A stretch of 64,000 nucleotides of DNA from Streptomyces sp. TN58 (GTDB lineage Bacteria > Actinomycetota > Actinomycetes > Streptomycetales > Streptomycetaceae), in assembly GCF_001941845.1 (NCBI RefSeq), contig NZ_CP018870.1:2201001-2265000 (forward strand). Direction: 5' to 3'. The notes beneath the pieces are model-generated. The model saw only the letters and a list, made by a program, of their open reading frames with translations, searched no databases and was not told the origin of the DNA. Positions 19,141 through 27,530 of the stretch are shown here, piece after piece; the stretch's first letter is position 1; each line of letters begins with the position of its first letter. A program made the translations under genes and the position numbers.

Positions 19141-19169
19141 TTGACTTAGGCAAGCCTAAGTAGGACTAT
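19141..19169 (+). promoter_or_regulatory. iron-box promoter of the heme oxygenase gene
   Basis: TTGACT (19141-19146), a 17-bp spacer, and GACTAT (19164-19169) form a plausible sigma-70-type promoter. An 8-bp inverted repeat ACTTAGGC-AA-GCCTAAGT (19144-19161) lies across it, matching the TTAGG...CCTAA core of IdeR/DmdR iron boxes. Fe-loaded repressor here would block the polymerase. Confidence 0.7.
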
Positions 19170-19221
19170 CAGGCGTGGCGGCAGTGCCGCCACGCCTGTT
19201 TCCTCTTTCTGGAGGTCCGCC

Positions 19222-19869
19222 TTGGACGCCTTCTCTACGGTCATCCGCGTCGCGTCGCACGAGCAGCACACCGAGGCCGAGACGTCGAGCTTCATGAGCG
19301 ACCTGCTGGGCGGGCGGCTCGGCGTGGACGCGTACACCCGGTACACCGAGCAGCTGTGGTTCGTGTACCGGGCCCTGGAGGAGGCGGCCGAGTCCCTCAA
19401 GGACGACGCGGTGGCGGGCCCGTTCATCCGGCCCGAGCTGATGCGCGTCGCGGAGATCGAGCGGGACCTCGCGCACCTGCTGGGCCCGCGGTGGCGCGAG
19501 AGCGTGACGGCGCTGCCCGCGACCGAGGCCTACGCCGCACGGGTGGCCCAGTGTGCCGCCGAATGGCCGGGCGGCTACGTCGCCCACCACTACACCCGCT
19601 ACCTGGGCGACCTCTCCGGCGGGCAGATCATCCGGGACAAGGCCGAGCGCACCTGGGGCTTCGAGCGCAAGGGCGACGGCGTCCGCTTCTACGTCTTCGC
19701 GGACATCTCCAACCCGGCGGCCTTCAAGCGGACCTACCGCGAGCTGCTGGACGCGATCGCCGCGGACGACCTGGAGAAGCAGCGCATCATCGACGAGTGC
19801 AAGCGCGCCTTCGACTTCAACGGCGCGGTCTTCCGCGAGCTGGGCGAGGAGTTCCCCCTCAGCGCGTAG
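19222..19869 (+). CDS. hmuO: biliverdin-producing heme oxygenase
   Basis: 215 residues, close to HmuO of corynebacteria. It opens heme to biliverdin, CO and Fe2+, releasing iron. The proximal heme ligand is most likely His16 in HEQHTEAE, followed by FMSDLLGG; the distal helix motif YLGDLSGGQ is intact, with AHHYTRYLG before it. The start is a TTG with GGAGG at 19211-19215; no ATG or GTG fits. The iron box upstream predicts expression in low iron, in step with the heme-uptake genes 1-7 kb further on. Confidence 0.93.
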   Translation: MDAFSTVIRVASHEQHTEAETSSFMSDLLGGRLGVDAYTRYTEQLWFVYRALEEAAESLKDDAVAGPFIRPELMRVAEIERDLAHLLGPRWRESVTALPATEAYAARVAQCAAEWPGGYVAHHYTRYLGDLSGGQIIRDKAERTWGFERKGDGVRFYVFADISNPAAFKRTYRELLDAIAADDLEKQRIIDECKRAFDFNGAVFRELGEEFPLSA

Positions 19870-19929
19870 CGCCACGGGCGGCTCCGCGGGCCGCTCAGGA
19901 GCCCGCCACCGCCCACCCGTGCCGTCACG

Positions 19930-20589
19930 TCACTGGAAGGTCTGGGCGAAGCGGACGCGGCCGCCGACCTCGATGGTGCCGTCCGCGCCGGGGGCGGTGA
20001 GGATCTGGGACCCGGCGCCCTGGGTGATGTTCAGGGCGCGGTTGAGCTCGGCCGTCAGCAGGATCGCCGCCGAACCGGTGGCCTCGTCCTCGGCGATGAC
20101 GCCGTCGGGGCGCCGCGGGAAGCCCCGGGCCCGTACCCGGCCGGCGGCCTCGTCCTCCCACGCCCAGGCGTACAGCCAGCCCTCGCCCGGCGGCGGGGCG
20201 GGCAGCGCCTCGACCTCGGCGACGCTCTCGTACTGGCAGGTGCGCTTGCCCTCGACCCACTCGGGCCGGGCCGTGATCCAGGTGAACTCCCCGTCGTCAC
20301 GCGCCCATACGGACCCGACGGGCGGCTGGAGCTCTTCGATGTCCAGCAGCCAGGCCAGCCCGACCAGCGGGTGTCCCGCGAAGGACATCCGCGTGCCCGG
20401 GGTGCGGATGTCGACGACCCCGCGCTCGGGGTCGTCGACGAACACCGTCTCGCTGTAGCCGAGTTCGGCGGCCAGGGCCTGCCGGGACGCGTCGTCGGGG
20501 CAGGTCCGGCCGTCGCGCACGACACCGAGCAGGTTGCCGTACCGGCCGTCACCCGCGCAGAAGACCCTCAGCACATCGAGATCGTTCAC
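19930..20589 (-). CDS. short PhzF-family protein in the HtaA operon
   Basis: About 219 residues, shorter than typical PhzF (270-300). Signatures: DVLRVFCAGDGRYGN near the N-terminus, LGYSETVFV (the conserved Glu), SFAGHPLVG and EDEATGSAA. PhzF enzymes are isomerases/epimerases acting on small amphipathic acids; the substrate here is unknown. Two starts are possible: GTG at 20589 (chosen, at the fold) or TTG at 20601. It begins within 20 bases of the end of the HtaA gene upstream, so it is likely co-transcribed with heme-acquisition genes. Confidence 0.8.
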   Translation of the reverse strand: MNDLDVLRVFCAGDGRYGNLLGVVRDGRTCPDDASRQALAAELGYSETVFVDDPERGVVDIRTPGTRMSFAGHPLVGLAWLLDIEELQPPVGSVWARDDGEFTWITARPEWVEGKRTCQYESVAEVEALPAPPPGEGWLYAWAWEDEAAGRVRARGFPRRPDGVIAEDEATGSAAILLTAELNRALNITQGAGSQILTAPGADGTIEVGGRVRFAQTFQ

Positions 20590-20608
20590 GCGGGAATTCA
20601 AGCACGGT

Positions 20609-22069
20609 TCAGACCTGCGCCGTACGCCGCCTGCGCGCGAGCGTGAGCGCGCCCGCGCCGGCCGCGATCACGACGGCGGAGGTGGCGAGCAGGGCACCGG
20701 CCGGAACCTCGGCGCCGGTGGCGGCCAGGTTGCCGCCCACGGAGCCGCCGCCGGCCGAGCCGCCGACCGAACCGCCGCCCGCGGCGCCGCCCGTACCGCC
20801 GGCGCTGCCGCCCGCCGAGCCGCCTCCGCCGCTGCCGCCCGTGGCCCCGCCCGTGGCGGGCAGGGTGGCGTCCTTGTCCACCGCCACGGAGAGGGTGAGC
20901 GGGTCGATCGCGTCGCCCGCCTTGTACGGGGAGCCGGTGGTGTCGTTGGCGAAGGCGGCCGCGCCGTCGGCGGTGAAGGCCGCCGGTACGGCGTTCAGCG
21001 CCAGAACGCCGTTCCTGGTCTTGTAGTCGGTCTTCGACAGGTCGAGCGTGGCGAAGGCGACTCCCGCCTTGCTGCCGGCGGCGTTCTTGACGTCGACGTA
21101 CAGGGTGCCGGTCCTGCCGGTGGCGTCGACGCGGGGGTTGGCGAAGGTCATGTCGATGCCGTGGGCGGCGTACTGGAAGCGGAGGTTGCCCTGGAAGGAG
21201 GCGTTCAGCTTCTGCTTCTTCACGTCCAGCTCGCCCTTGCCGAAGGCGAAGTCGTAGAGGTCGCCGTTCCCGGCCGCGCCGCCGGCCGGGGTGATCGAGC
21301 CCGCGCCCAGCACGTACCGGCGGAAGGACTCCTTCACACCCCAGGTCAGCTTGCCGTTGAGGACCTTCTGCGTCTCGCCGGCGGGCGGTGTGGGGCCTTT
21401 GGTGGGGGTGGGGTCCAGGCTGGGCTTGGGATCCTGGCTGGGGGTCGGCTTCGTGGGGGTCGGCTCGGGGGCGGGGGGCTCCTCGAACTTCAAACTCGCG
21501 CTGAGCGGGTCGCCGGCCCTGCCCTCGTAGCCGGGGGAGCCGAGCGCGTCAGCGGCCTCCTTGGTGAGGGTCGTCGCGAGCCCGGTCATCGACTGGCCGG
21601 CGAAGGCCACCGTGGCCAGCGGCACGTCCTGGGCCGTGGCACCGGACTTTGTGACGTCCGCGGTCAGCTTCCTGGTACCGGTGTCGATCCGGATGTCCGA
21701 GAGCTTGACCTCGAAGCCGTGGCCGGTGGGCGGCGCGGGCGAGGAGAAGGTGACGCTGCCCTTGAAGGCCGCTTTCACGACATGTCCGCCGGCCGGGTCG
21801 TACTGGCCGGTCGGCTCGACGAACCGCAGGGTTCCGTCCGCGTTCTGCGTGGCGCCGTCGGCGACGGTGACGGTGCCCTTGGCCATGCCGGTCACATAGG
21901 CGCGGTAGCTCGCGAGGACACCCCAGTCGAGGGAGCCTCCGACTATCCTCACCGGCCCGGTCGGGGGGCCGCCCGCGGCGGTGGCCGGCAGGGCGAAGGC
22001 GGTGGCGCCGAGGGCGGCGGCGGTCAGGACGGCGGCCGCGAGGGAGATCGGGCGGCGGATGGACGACAT
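20609..22069 (-). CDS. HtaA-domain heme-binding surface protein with LAATG sorting signal
   Basis: 486 residues. Signal peptide 1-32 (ends FALPATAAG). Two HtaA domains: about 42-190 (GGSLDWGVLASYRAYVTG) and 250-410 (NGKLTWGVKESFRRYVLG), joined by a Pro/Thr/Lys linker. A Gly/Ser/Ala stalk leads to LAATG (residues 448-452), a hydrophobic helix and RRRR, a class E (LAXTG) sortase signal, so it should be covalently wall-bound. HtaA domains bind heme and hand it to the importer. AGGAG at 22077-22081 sets the start. Second gene of the operon under the 23527 iron box. Confidence 0.92.
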   Translation of the reverse strand: MSSIRRPISLAAAVLTAAALGATAFALPATAAGGPPTGPVRIVGGSLDWGVLASYRAYVTGMAKGTVTVADGATQNADGTLRFVEPTGQYDPAGGHVVKAAFKGSVTFSSPAPPTGHGFEVKLSDIRIDTGTRKLTADVTKSGATAQDVPLATVAFAGQSMTGLATTLTKEAADALGSPGYEGRAGDPLSASLKFEEPPAPEPTPTKPTPSQDPKPSLDPTPTKGPTPPAGETQKVLNGKLTWGVKESFRRYVLGAGSITPAGGAAGNGDLYDFAFGKGELDVKKQKLNASFQGNLRFQYAAHGIDMTFANPRVDATGRTGTLYVDVKNAAGSKAGVAFATLDLSKTDYKTRNGVLALNAVPAAFTADGAAAFANDTTGSPYKAGDAIDPLTLSVAVDKDATLPATGGATGGSGGGGSAGGSAGGTGGAAGGGSVGGSAGGGSVGGNLAATGAEVPAGALLATSAVVIAAGAGALTLARRRRTAQV

Positions 22070-22113
22070 GGCGGGAATCTCCTGGGAGAGGGAAGGGGAA
22101 AGGGGGTTGTGGC

Positions 22114-23499
22114 TCAGCGGGGCGCGCCGGTGTCGGCTGCGCGGCGCCTGCGGATGACGAGGAAGGCCCCGGCGCCGGCCGACAGCAGAACGGCCGCGGC
22201 CAGCGCCGCGTAGAGCCCGGTGTGCGGGGACGTGCCCGACTGCGCGGCGGCGGGCGCCGCCGACGGTGTGGGCGCGGGTGTCGCCGACGGCGGGGCGGTG
22301 GAGCCGAGGTCGGGCAGGGCCGGCAGCTTCGCCGTCGCGTCGAGGGCCACGGCGAGCGAGACGGGGTCCATCTCGGTGCCCGCCTTGTACAGGGAGCCGA
22401 AGGCCTGGGAGCCGCCCTCGGTCAGGGTGGCCGGGGCCTCGGTCAAGGTCACCAGTGCGCCCTCGGCCTTCAGCCCCCCGGCGTCGAACTCGACCAGCGG
22501 GACGGCGCTCTTGGTCGTGCCGGCAGTGGTCACGTCCGCGGACAGGACGCCCTTGCCGTTCTCCACCTTCACGCCCACCCGGCCCAGCGTCAGGTCCAGC
22601 TGGGCGCCGGTGAACCGGACGGTGCCGGCGAACGCGGCGTCCAGGGTGCCCTGCCGGCCGTCGTACGCGCCCTTGCCCTGCGGGAAGCGGAACAGGGCGC
22701 CGCCGTCCTGGGCCCCGTCGGCCAGGGTCCACCCGCCCTGGCCGATCGAGCCGGTGACGTACTCGCGGAAGGTACGGCGCACCCCCCAGTCGACGGCGGC
22801 GTCGCTGAATCCCCCGGGCGCTTGCGGTGCCTGGGTGGTGGCGCTCGGCGGCGGGGCCGCCGCCGGCGGCGAGGGCTGCGGTTCCGGCTTCACGTCGGCC
22901 GACAGGGACAGGGGGTCGAGCTGCGCGCCGGCCGGGTAGTAGCCGGCGAAGGCCCGGGCGCCCTGGGCGGTAAGGGTGACCGGGATGTTCGTGAGGGTCA
23001 GCGGGGTCCTGCCGCCCTTCATGTCGATCCCGCCGACGCCCAGTGTCGCGAAGGGCACCTGCCTCTCGCTGCTGACCGTGCCGGTGTCCTTGGCCTTGCT
23101 GGAGACGTCCACGTACAGCGTCCCGCTGCCACCGCTGATCCTGACGGTCGGACGGCTGACGGTTATGTCCAGCTCGTACACGCCGTCGGGCTTGCGGTGC
23201 CCCTGGAAGGTGACCCCGCCGGAGTACGAGGCTTCGAACGCTCCGGTCCTGGCGTCGTAGGAGCCGGCCGCCGAATGGAAGCGGAACAGGCTCCCGCCGA
23301 CCGTGGCGGCTCCGTTCTTCAGCTGGAAACCGCCTTTCGCCACCGGGCCGGTGACATAACTCTGGAAGGACGACTTGACGCCCCAGTCCAGCCGACCCCC
23401 CTGTACGGCGCCCGCATGAGCGGAGGCCGCCGGGAGCAGGGCCCCCAGCAGGCCCGCCAACAGGGCGACGGTGAGCGTACGGACGGGTCTCGCGGGCAT
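22114..23499 (-). CDS. HtaA-domain heme-binding membrane-anchored protein
   Basis: 461 residues. Signal peptide about 1-28 (ends ASAHAG). Two HtaA domains: about 32-195 (GGRLDWGVKSSFQSYVTG) and 228-385 (AVDWGVRRTFREYVTG), separated by a Pro-rich linker. The C-terminus has a Pro/Ala stalk, a hydrophobic helix and IRRRR, with TSPHTG in front instead of a clear LAXTG, so it may be retained in the membrane. It is the first gene after the iron box; GGAAGGGG lies before the ATG. Likely passes heme between the wall-bound paralog and the ABC importer. Confidence 0.9.
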   Translation of the reverse strand: MPARPVRTLTVALLAGLLGALLPAASAHAGAVQGGRLDWGVKSSFQSYVTGPVAKGGFQLKNGAATVGGSLFRFHSAAGSYDARTGAFEASYSGGVTFQGHRKPDGVYELDITVSRPTVRISGGSGTLYVDVSSKAKDTGTVSSERQVPFATLGVGGIDMKGGRTPLTLTNIPVTLTAQGARAFAGYYPAGAQLDPLSLSADVKPEPQPSPPAAAPPPSATTQAPQAPGGFSDAAVDWGVRRTFREYVTGSIGQGGWTLADGAQDGGALFRFPQGKGAYDGRQGTLDAAFAGTVRFTGAQLDLTLGRVGVKVENGKGVLSADVTTAGTTKSAVPLVEFDAGGLKAEGALVTLTEAPATLTEGGSQAFGSLYKAGTEMDPVSLAVALDATAKLPALPDLGSTAPPSATPAPTPSAAPAAAQSGTSPHTGLYAALAAAVLLSAGAGAFLVIRRRRAADTGAPR

Positions 23500-23526
23500 G
23501 AATGCCCCTTCCAAAGATCCAGCAAG

Positions 23527-23545
23527 CAAGGTTAGGCTAACCTAA
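23527..23545. promoter_or_regulatory. iron box between the HtaA operon and the heme ABC importer
   Basis: AAGGTTAGGCTAACCTAA: 7-bp arms AGGTTAG/CTAACCT around a central G. It matches the 19-bp IdeR/DmdR consensus TTAGGTTAGGCTAACCTAA at 17 positions. It lies 28 bases from the HtaA start and about 70 from hmuT, so one site can control both divergent operons. Confidence 0.85.
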
Positions 23546-23614
23546 GCTAGACCTCGGCCGGATGAAAACCCCCCGGCCCCAGAACCTCAGTCGGACGATC
23601 AGGACGGTGCCTTC

Positions 23615-24619
23615 GTGCCTACGCCCGCCGCGTCACACCGCTTTCCCCGTCTCGCAGTTGCCGTGGCAGCACTGGCATTCGCGCTGACGGCCTGCGGAGG
23701 TACGGCCACCCCTGCGGCCCCACCGGCCCACGCCGCCGCCCCCGACCGGGTGGAGCCACTGGCCACGACGCCGCAACCCGCCCTGCCGGTCACCACGGCC
23801 TCGGCCGACGGCACGCAGGTCACCGTCACCTCCACCGACCGGGTCATCCCGCTGACCGGCGGCCTCAACGAAATCGTCCACACCCTGGGACTCGGCAGGC
23901 AGGTGGTCGCCCGGGACATCACCGCCACCTTCGAACAGGCCGCCGGGCTACCGGTGGTGACACGCGGCCACGACGTCTCCGCCGAGAGCGTGCTCTCGCT
24001 GCGCCCGACGCTCGTCCTGGCGGAGACCACGACGGGCCCCGCCGAAGCGCTCCAGCAGATCCGCGACGCGGGCGTCCCGGTCCTCGTCGTCGCTCCCGCC
24101 AAGGAACTCGCCGACGTACCGAAGCGGATCGACACCGTGGCCGCCGCCCTCGGCGTCAAGGACGCCGGCACCCAGCTGAACCAGCGCACCACCGAGCGGA
24201 TCGCCGCCGCCCGCAAGAACGTTCCGGCAGCGGGCGAGCACCCCCGGGTGGCCTTCCTCTACCTCCGCGGCACCGCCTCCGTCTACCTGCTGGGCGGCTC
24301 GGACTCCGGAGCGGCCTCACTCCTCGAAGCGGCGGGCGCGGTCGACACCGGCAAGGAGTCGGGCCTCGGCAAGGACTTCACCCCGATCACCAGCGAGGCC
24401 CTGGCGGCAGCAGCCCCCGACGCGATCCTGGTCATGACCAAGGGCCTCGAATCGGTCGGCGGCATCGACGGCCTGGTGAAGATCCCGGGCGTCGCCCAGA
24501 CCCCGGCCGGCATGGACCGCCGCGTGGTCACCATCGACGACGGCGTACTCCTCAACTACGGCCCCCGCACTGACCAGGTGCTCTCCTCCCTGATCACCCA
24601 GCTCTACGCCGGAACCTGA
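23615..24619 (+). CDS. hmuT: heme ABC transporter substrate-binding lipoprotein
   Basis: 334 residues. Lipoprotein signal with lipobox LTAC (Cys27), then a ~50-residue linker, then a TroA/FecB-like periplasmic-binding fold: RVIPLTGGLNEIVHTLGLG, LRPTLVLAETT, VLVVAPA, FLYLRG and APDAILVMTKG. It resembles HmuT, which holds heme outside the membrane and docks on HmuU. GTG start with AGGAC upstream. First gene of hmuTUV, one base before hmuU, and divergent from the HtaA operon across a shared iron box. Confidence 0.92.
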   Translation: MPTPAASHRFPRLAVAVAALAFALTACGGTATPAAPPAHAAAPDRVEPLATTPQPALPVTTASADGTQVTVTSTDRVIPLTGGLNEIVHTLGLGRQVVARDITATFEQAAGLPVVTRGHDVSAESVLSLRPTLVLAETTTGPAEALQQIRDAGVPVLVVAPAKELADVPKRIDTVAAALGVKDAGTQLNQRTTERIAAARKNVPAAGEHPRVAFLYLRGTASVYLLGGSDSGAASLLEAAGAVDTGKESGLGKDFTPITSEALAAAAPDAILVMTKGLESVGGIDGLVKIPGVAQTPAGMDRRVVTIDDGVLLNYGPRTDQVLSSLITQLYAGT

Positions 24620-24620
24620 C

Positions 24621-25931
24621 ATGACCCTCCCCCACGACGCCGAACCCCCCAAGCCCGCCATGACCGGGGGCGTGTCGAGACGCTCCTCCCAGGCGGCCGA
24701 ACTACTCACCGGGGCCGCGGAACCACTCGCCGGGGCCGGCGGTGTGTCGGGGCGCTCCCCGCAGGGCGCCGAACGCACCACCGCCACACCGTCCGACCCC
24801 GAGAGCCGTTCGGCGCCCGAGGAGACGCCCCGACGCGCCCCCGGCCCCACCGAAGCCCCCGCCCCCGGCGAAGCCCCCGGCACGGGACCGGCCCCCGGCG
24901 CCAGGAGCCGCAAAGCCCTGTGGCTCGCCCTCGCCCTCCTCACCACCCTGCTCCTCCTCGCCCTGCTCTCCGCCGGCACCGGCGCCTACCGCATCCCCAC
25001 CGCCGACGTACTCGCCTCCGCCCAGCACCGCCTGGGCCTCGGCGGGACACCGCTCGACCGCGTCGGCGAGAGCGTGTTGTGGAACGTACGGCTCCCCCGC
25101 GTCGTCCTCGCACTGCTCGTCGGCGCGAGCCTCGGCTGCGCGGGCGCGCTCATGCAGGGCGTCTTCGGCAACCCCCTCGCCGAGCCCGGCGTCATCGGGA
25201 TCTCGGCGGGCGCCGCCGCCGGCGCTGTCGCCGCCATCGGCCTCGGCCTCACCTTCCTCGGCAACTGGACCATCACCGTCTGCGCGTTCGCCGCCGGGCT
25301 GATCACCGTCAGCGCGGTCTACCTCCTCTCCCGCAACGGCGGGAAGACGGAGGTCGTCACGCTCATCCTCACCGGCATCGCCGTCAACGCCTTCGCCGGC
25401 GCCCTCATCGGCCTGTTCGTGTTCTTCGCGGACAGCGGCCAGGTCAACCAGATCACCTTCTGGCAGCTGGGCTCCCTCGCCCAGGCCACCTGGCCCAAGG
25501 TGCTCGCGGTCCTCCCCTGCGCCGTGGCCGGCCTGCTCGTCGCCCCCTTCTACGCCCGCCGGCTCGACCTCCTCTCCCTCGGCGAGCGGCCCGCCCGCCA
25601 CCTCGGCGTAGACGTCGAACGCCTGCGCCTCGCCCTGATCCTGGTCGTCGCGCTGCTGACGGCGGCGGCCGTGGCCGTCGCCGGTGTCATCACCTTCGTC
25701 GGCCTGCTCGTCCCGCACCTGCTGCGCATGGCCAACGGCCCCGGCCACCGCTTCCTGGTCCCCGGCAGCGCGCTGGCCGGCGCAGTCGTCCTGGTCGCCG
25801 GCGACCTCGCCGCCCGGACCGTCGCCCAACCCGCCGAGCTGCCCCTCGGCGTGCTGACCGCCCTGATCGGCAGCCCGTTCTTCTTCTGGCTGCTGCGCCG
25901 TACCCGCCGTAAGCAAGGAGGCTGGGCGTGA
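24621..25931 (+). CDS. hmuU: heme ABC transporter permease (FecCD family)
   Basis: 436 residues. Residues ~95-436 are a FecCD permease with about nine to ten helices; motifs LPRVVLALLVGASLGCAG, MQGVFGNPLAEPGVIGIS and ITFVGLLVPHLLR are present. The first ~93 residues are an unusual Pro/Ala/Glu-rich cytoplasmic extension containing a near-repeat (GGVSRRSSQAAE / GGVSGRSPQGAE). The ATG lies one base after the hmuT stop, supporting this start. It forms the heme channel with HmuT and HmuV and overlaps hmuV by GTGA. Confidence 0.93.
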   Translation: MTLPHDAEPPKPAMTGGVSRRSSQAAELLTGAAEPLAGAGGVSGRSPQGAERTTATPSDPESRSAPEETPRRAPGPTEAPAPGEAPGTGPAPGARSRKALWLALALLTTLLLLALLSAGTGAYRIPTADVLASAQHRLGLGGTPLDRVGESVLWNVRLPRVVLALLVGASLGCAGALMQGVFGNPLAEPGVIGISAGAAAGAVAAIGLGLTFLGNWTITVCAFAAGLITVSAVYLLSRNGGKTEVVTLILTGIAVNAFAGALIGLFVFFADSGQVNQITFWQLGSLAQATWPKVLAVLPCAVAGLLVAPFYARRLDLLSLGERPARHLGVDVERLRLALILVVALLTAAAVAVAGVITFVGLLVPHLLRMANGPGHRFLVPGSALAGAVVLVAGDLAARTVAQPAELPLGVLTALIGSPFFFWLLRRTRRKQGGWA

Positions 25932-26902
25932 CCCGCCGACGCCCCACCGGACCCCGGCTCGTCGCCCGCGCCGCCACCCGAGCCCTCGCCCGAGCCCGCG
26001 GCAGCGGCCGCCGTATCGTCCCGGCCCGGCCGGCCCCCGGCGCGGCCGTCGCCCAGGCCGTCGGCCTGCACGTCCGGCTCGGGCAGCGCGACGTGCTCGC
26101 CGGCATCGAACTGACCGCGCGTGCCGGGGAGGTGCTGGCGCTGGTCGGCCCCAACGGCGCGGGCAAGTCCACGCTGCTGAGCGCCCTCGCCGCCGACCTG
26201 CCGGCCGCCTCCGGCGAGGTACGGATCGACGGCCGCCCGGCGGCCGGCTGGAGCGCGCCCGACCTCGCGCTCCGCCGCGCCGTCCTGCCCCAGTCGGCCG
26301 CGCTGTCCTTCCCCTTCCCGGTGGAGGACGTCGTACGGATGGGCCGCGCGCCCTGGGCCGGCACCCCCCTCGCCGACGCGGACGAGGAGGCGGTGGCCGC
26401 CGCGATGGCCGCCGCCGAGGTCGCCGAGTTCGCCGCGCGCCCCTTCTCCGCGCTCTCGGGCGGCGAGCGGGCCCGGGTCGCGCTGGCCCGCGTACTGGCC
26501 CAGCGGGCCCCGCTGCTGCTGCTCGACGAGCCGACCGCCGCCCTCGACCTGCGCCACCAGGAACTCGTGCTGCGCGTCTGCCGGGAGCGGGCCGCGGCCG
26601 GTGACGCGGTCGTCGTCGTCCTGCACGACCTGGGCCTGGCCGCCGCCTACGCGGACCGGGCCGCCGTCCTGCACGGCGGGCGGATCGCCGCCGACGGACC
26701 GCCCGCGGAGGTGTTCGACGGCGCCCTCCTCAGCCGCGTGTACCGGCAGCCCGTCGAGGTGCTGCCGCACCCGCGCACGGGAGCCCCGCTCGTCGTCCCC
26801 GTACGGGCCCCGGAAGGCCCGCGCACACCAGGCTCTTCGACCGCGACGGCCAAGGCCGCGGGCATGCCTTCCGAAGCGTCGGACGCCGCCCCCGCCGCCT
26901 GA
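25928..26902 (+). CDS. hmuV: heme ABC transporter ATPase
   Basis: 324 residues. ~45 basic residues, then an ABC ATPase: Walker A GPNGAGKST, Q-loop LPQSAALSFPF, signature LSGGERARVALARVLAQ, Walker B LLLLDEPTAALDLRHQ and switch His in VVVLHDLGLAAAYADR. The Q-loop region VEDVVRMGRAPW is typical of HmuV/FecE importers. The GTG start overlaps the hmuU stop (GTGA). It energises heme import and ends the operon, four bases before the convergent GNAT gene. Confidence 0.94.
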   Translation: MTRRRPTGPRLVARAATRALARARGSGRRIVPARPAPGAAVAQAVGLHVRLGQRDVLAGIELTARAGEVLALVGPNGAGKSTLLSALAADLPAASGEVRIDGRPAAGWSAPDLALRRAVLPQSAALSFPFPVEDVVRMGRAPWAGTPLADADEEAVAAAMAAAEVAEFAARPFSALSGGERARVALARVLAQRAPLLLLDEPTAALDLRHQELVLRVCRERAAAGDAVVVVLHDLGLAAAYADRAAVLHGGRIAADGPPAEVFDGALLSRVYRQPVEVLPHPRTGAPLVVPVRAPEGPRTPGSSTATAKAAGMPSEASDAAPAA

Positions 26903-26906
26903 CGGT

Positions 26907-27530
26907 TCACCAGAGCCGGTCGATGCTCCCGGGGTGCAGGGGGACGCGTACGCCGGTGAAGGCCTCGCGGTCCTCGGCCGGGGTGTCGGTGAAGAAGGCC
27001 GCCGGCACCACTTTGTCGAAGCCCGGGGTGTCGGTGGCCAGCGGCTCCTCGGGGGTGCCGCCGACGAGGACCGTGCCGGGCAGCGGCGCGAAGCCGGCCG
27101 CCTCGTAGAACGGTGCCAGGGGCCGGTCGCAGCTGAACAGCGCCAGGTCGACGGCCGGGTCCGCCGCGAGTTCCGCCCGGGCGGCGGCCACCAGCCGGCC
27201 ACCCAGGCCCTGGCCGCGCACCGCGGTCCGTGTGACGACGGCGCTCAGCCCGGCGGCGCGGTAGGTGCGGGCGCCGAGCCGGATCTCCTTGTACAGCAGC
27301 GACAGGGCGGCGCCGACCGTTCCCTCGTCGTCGACGAGCAGGAGGGTGCGCGGCGTGAGCGCCGGGTCGTGCCCCGGGGTGGAGCCGGGCCAGGCCTGCG
27401 CTTCCAGGTCGGCGACCTGGGCAGCCAGCGCGGCGGGTACGCCGGCCTCGGCGAAGCCGGCCACCCGCGGGCCCGCGTCCCGCCCCGGGCCCCGCTCCTC
27501 GAACGCCGGAGGCGCCGCGTCGGCGCTCAC
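26907..27530 (-). CDS. GNAT family N-acetyltransferase
   Basis: 207 residues. GNAT motif A is TRTAVRGQGLGGRLVAAARAEL (acetyl-CoA pyrophosphate loop R-x-x-G-x-G) near residue 110; motif B is DLALFSCDRPLAPFYEAAGF. The C-terminal extension after this is not distinctive, and the acceptor substrate is unknown. GTG start overlaps the stop of the PhzF gene (GTGA), so the two are coupled. Convergent with hmuV. Confidence 0.85.
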   Translation of the reverse strand: MSADAAPPAFEERGPGRDAGPRVAGFAEAGVPAALAAQVADLEAQAWPGSTPGHDPALTPRTLLLVDDEGTVGAALSLLYKEIRLGARTYRAAGLSAVVTRTAVRGQGLGGRLVAAARAELAADPAVDLALFSCDRPLAPFYEAAGFAPLPGTVLVGGTPEEPLATDTPGFDKVVPAAFFTDTPAEDREAFTGVRVPLHPGSIDRLW

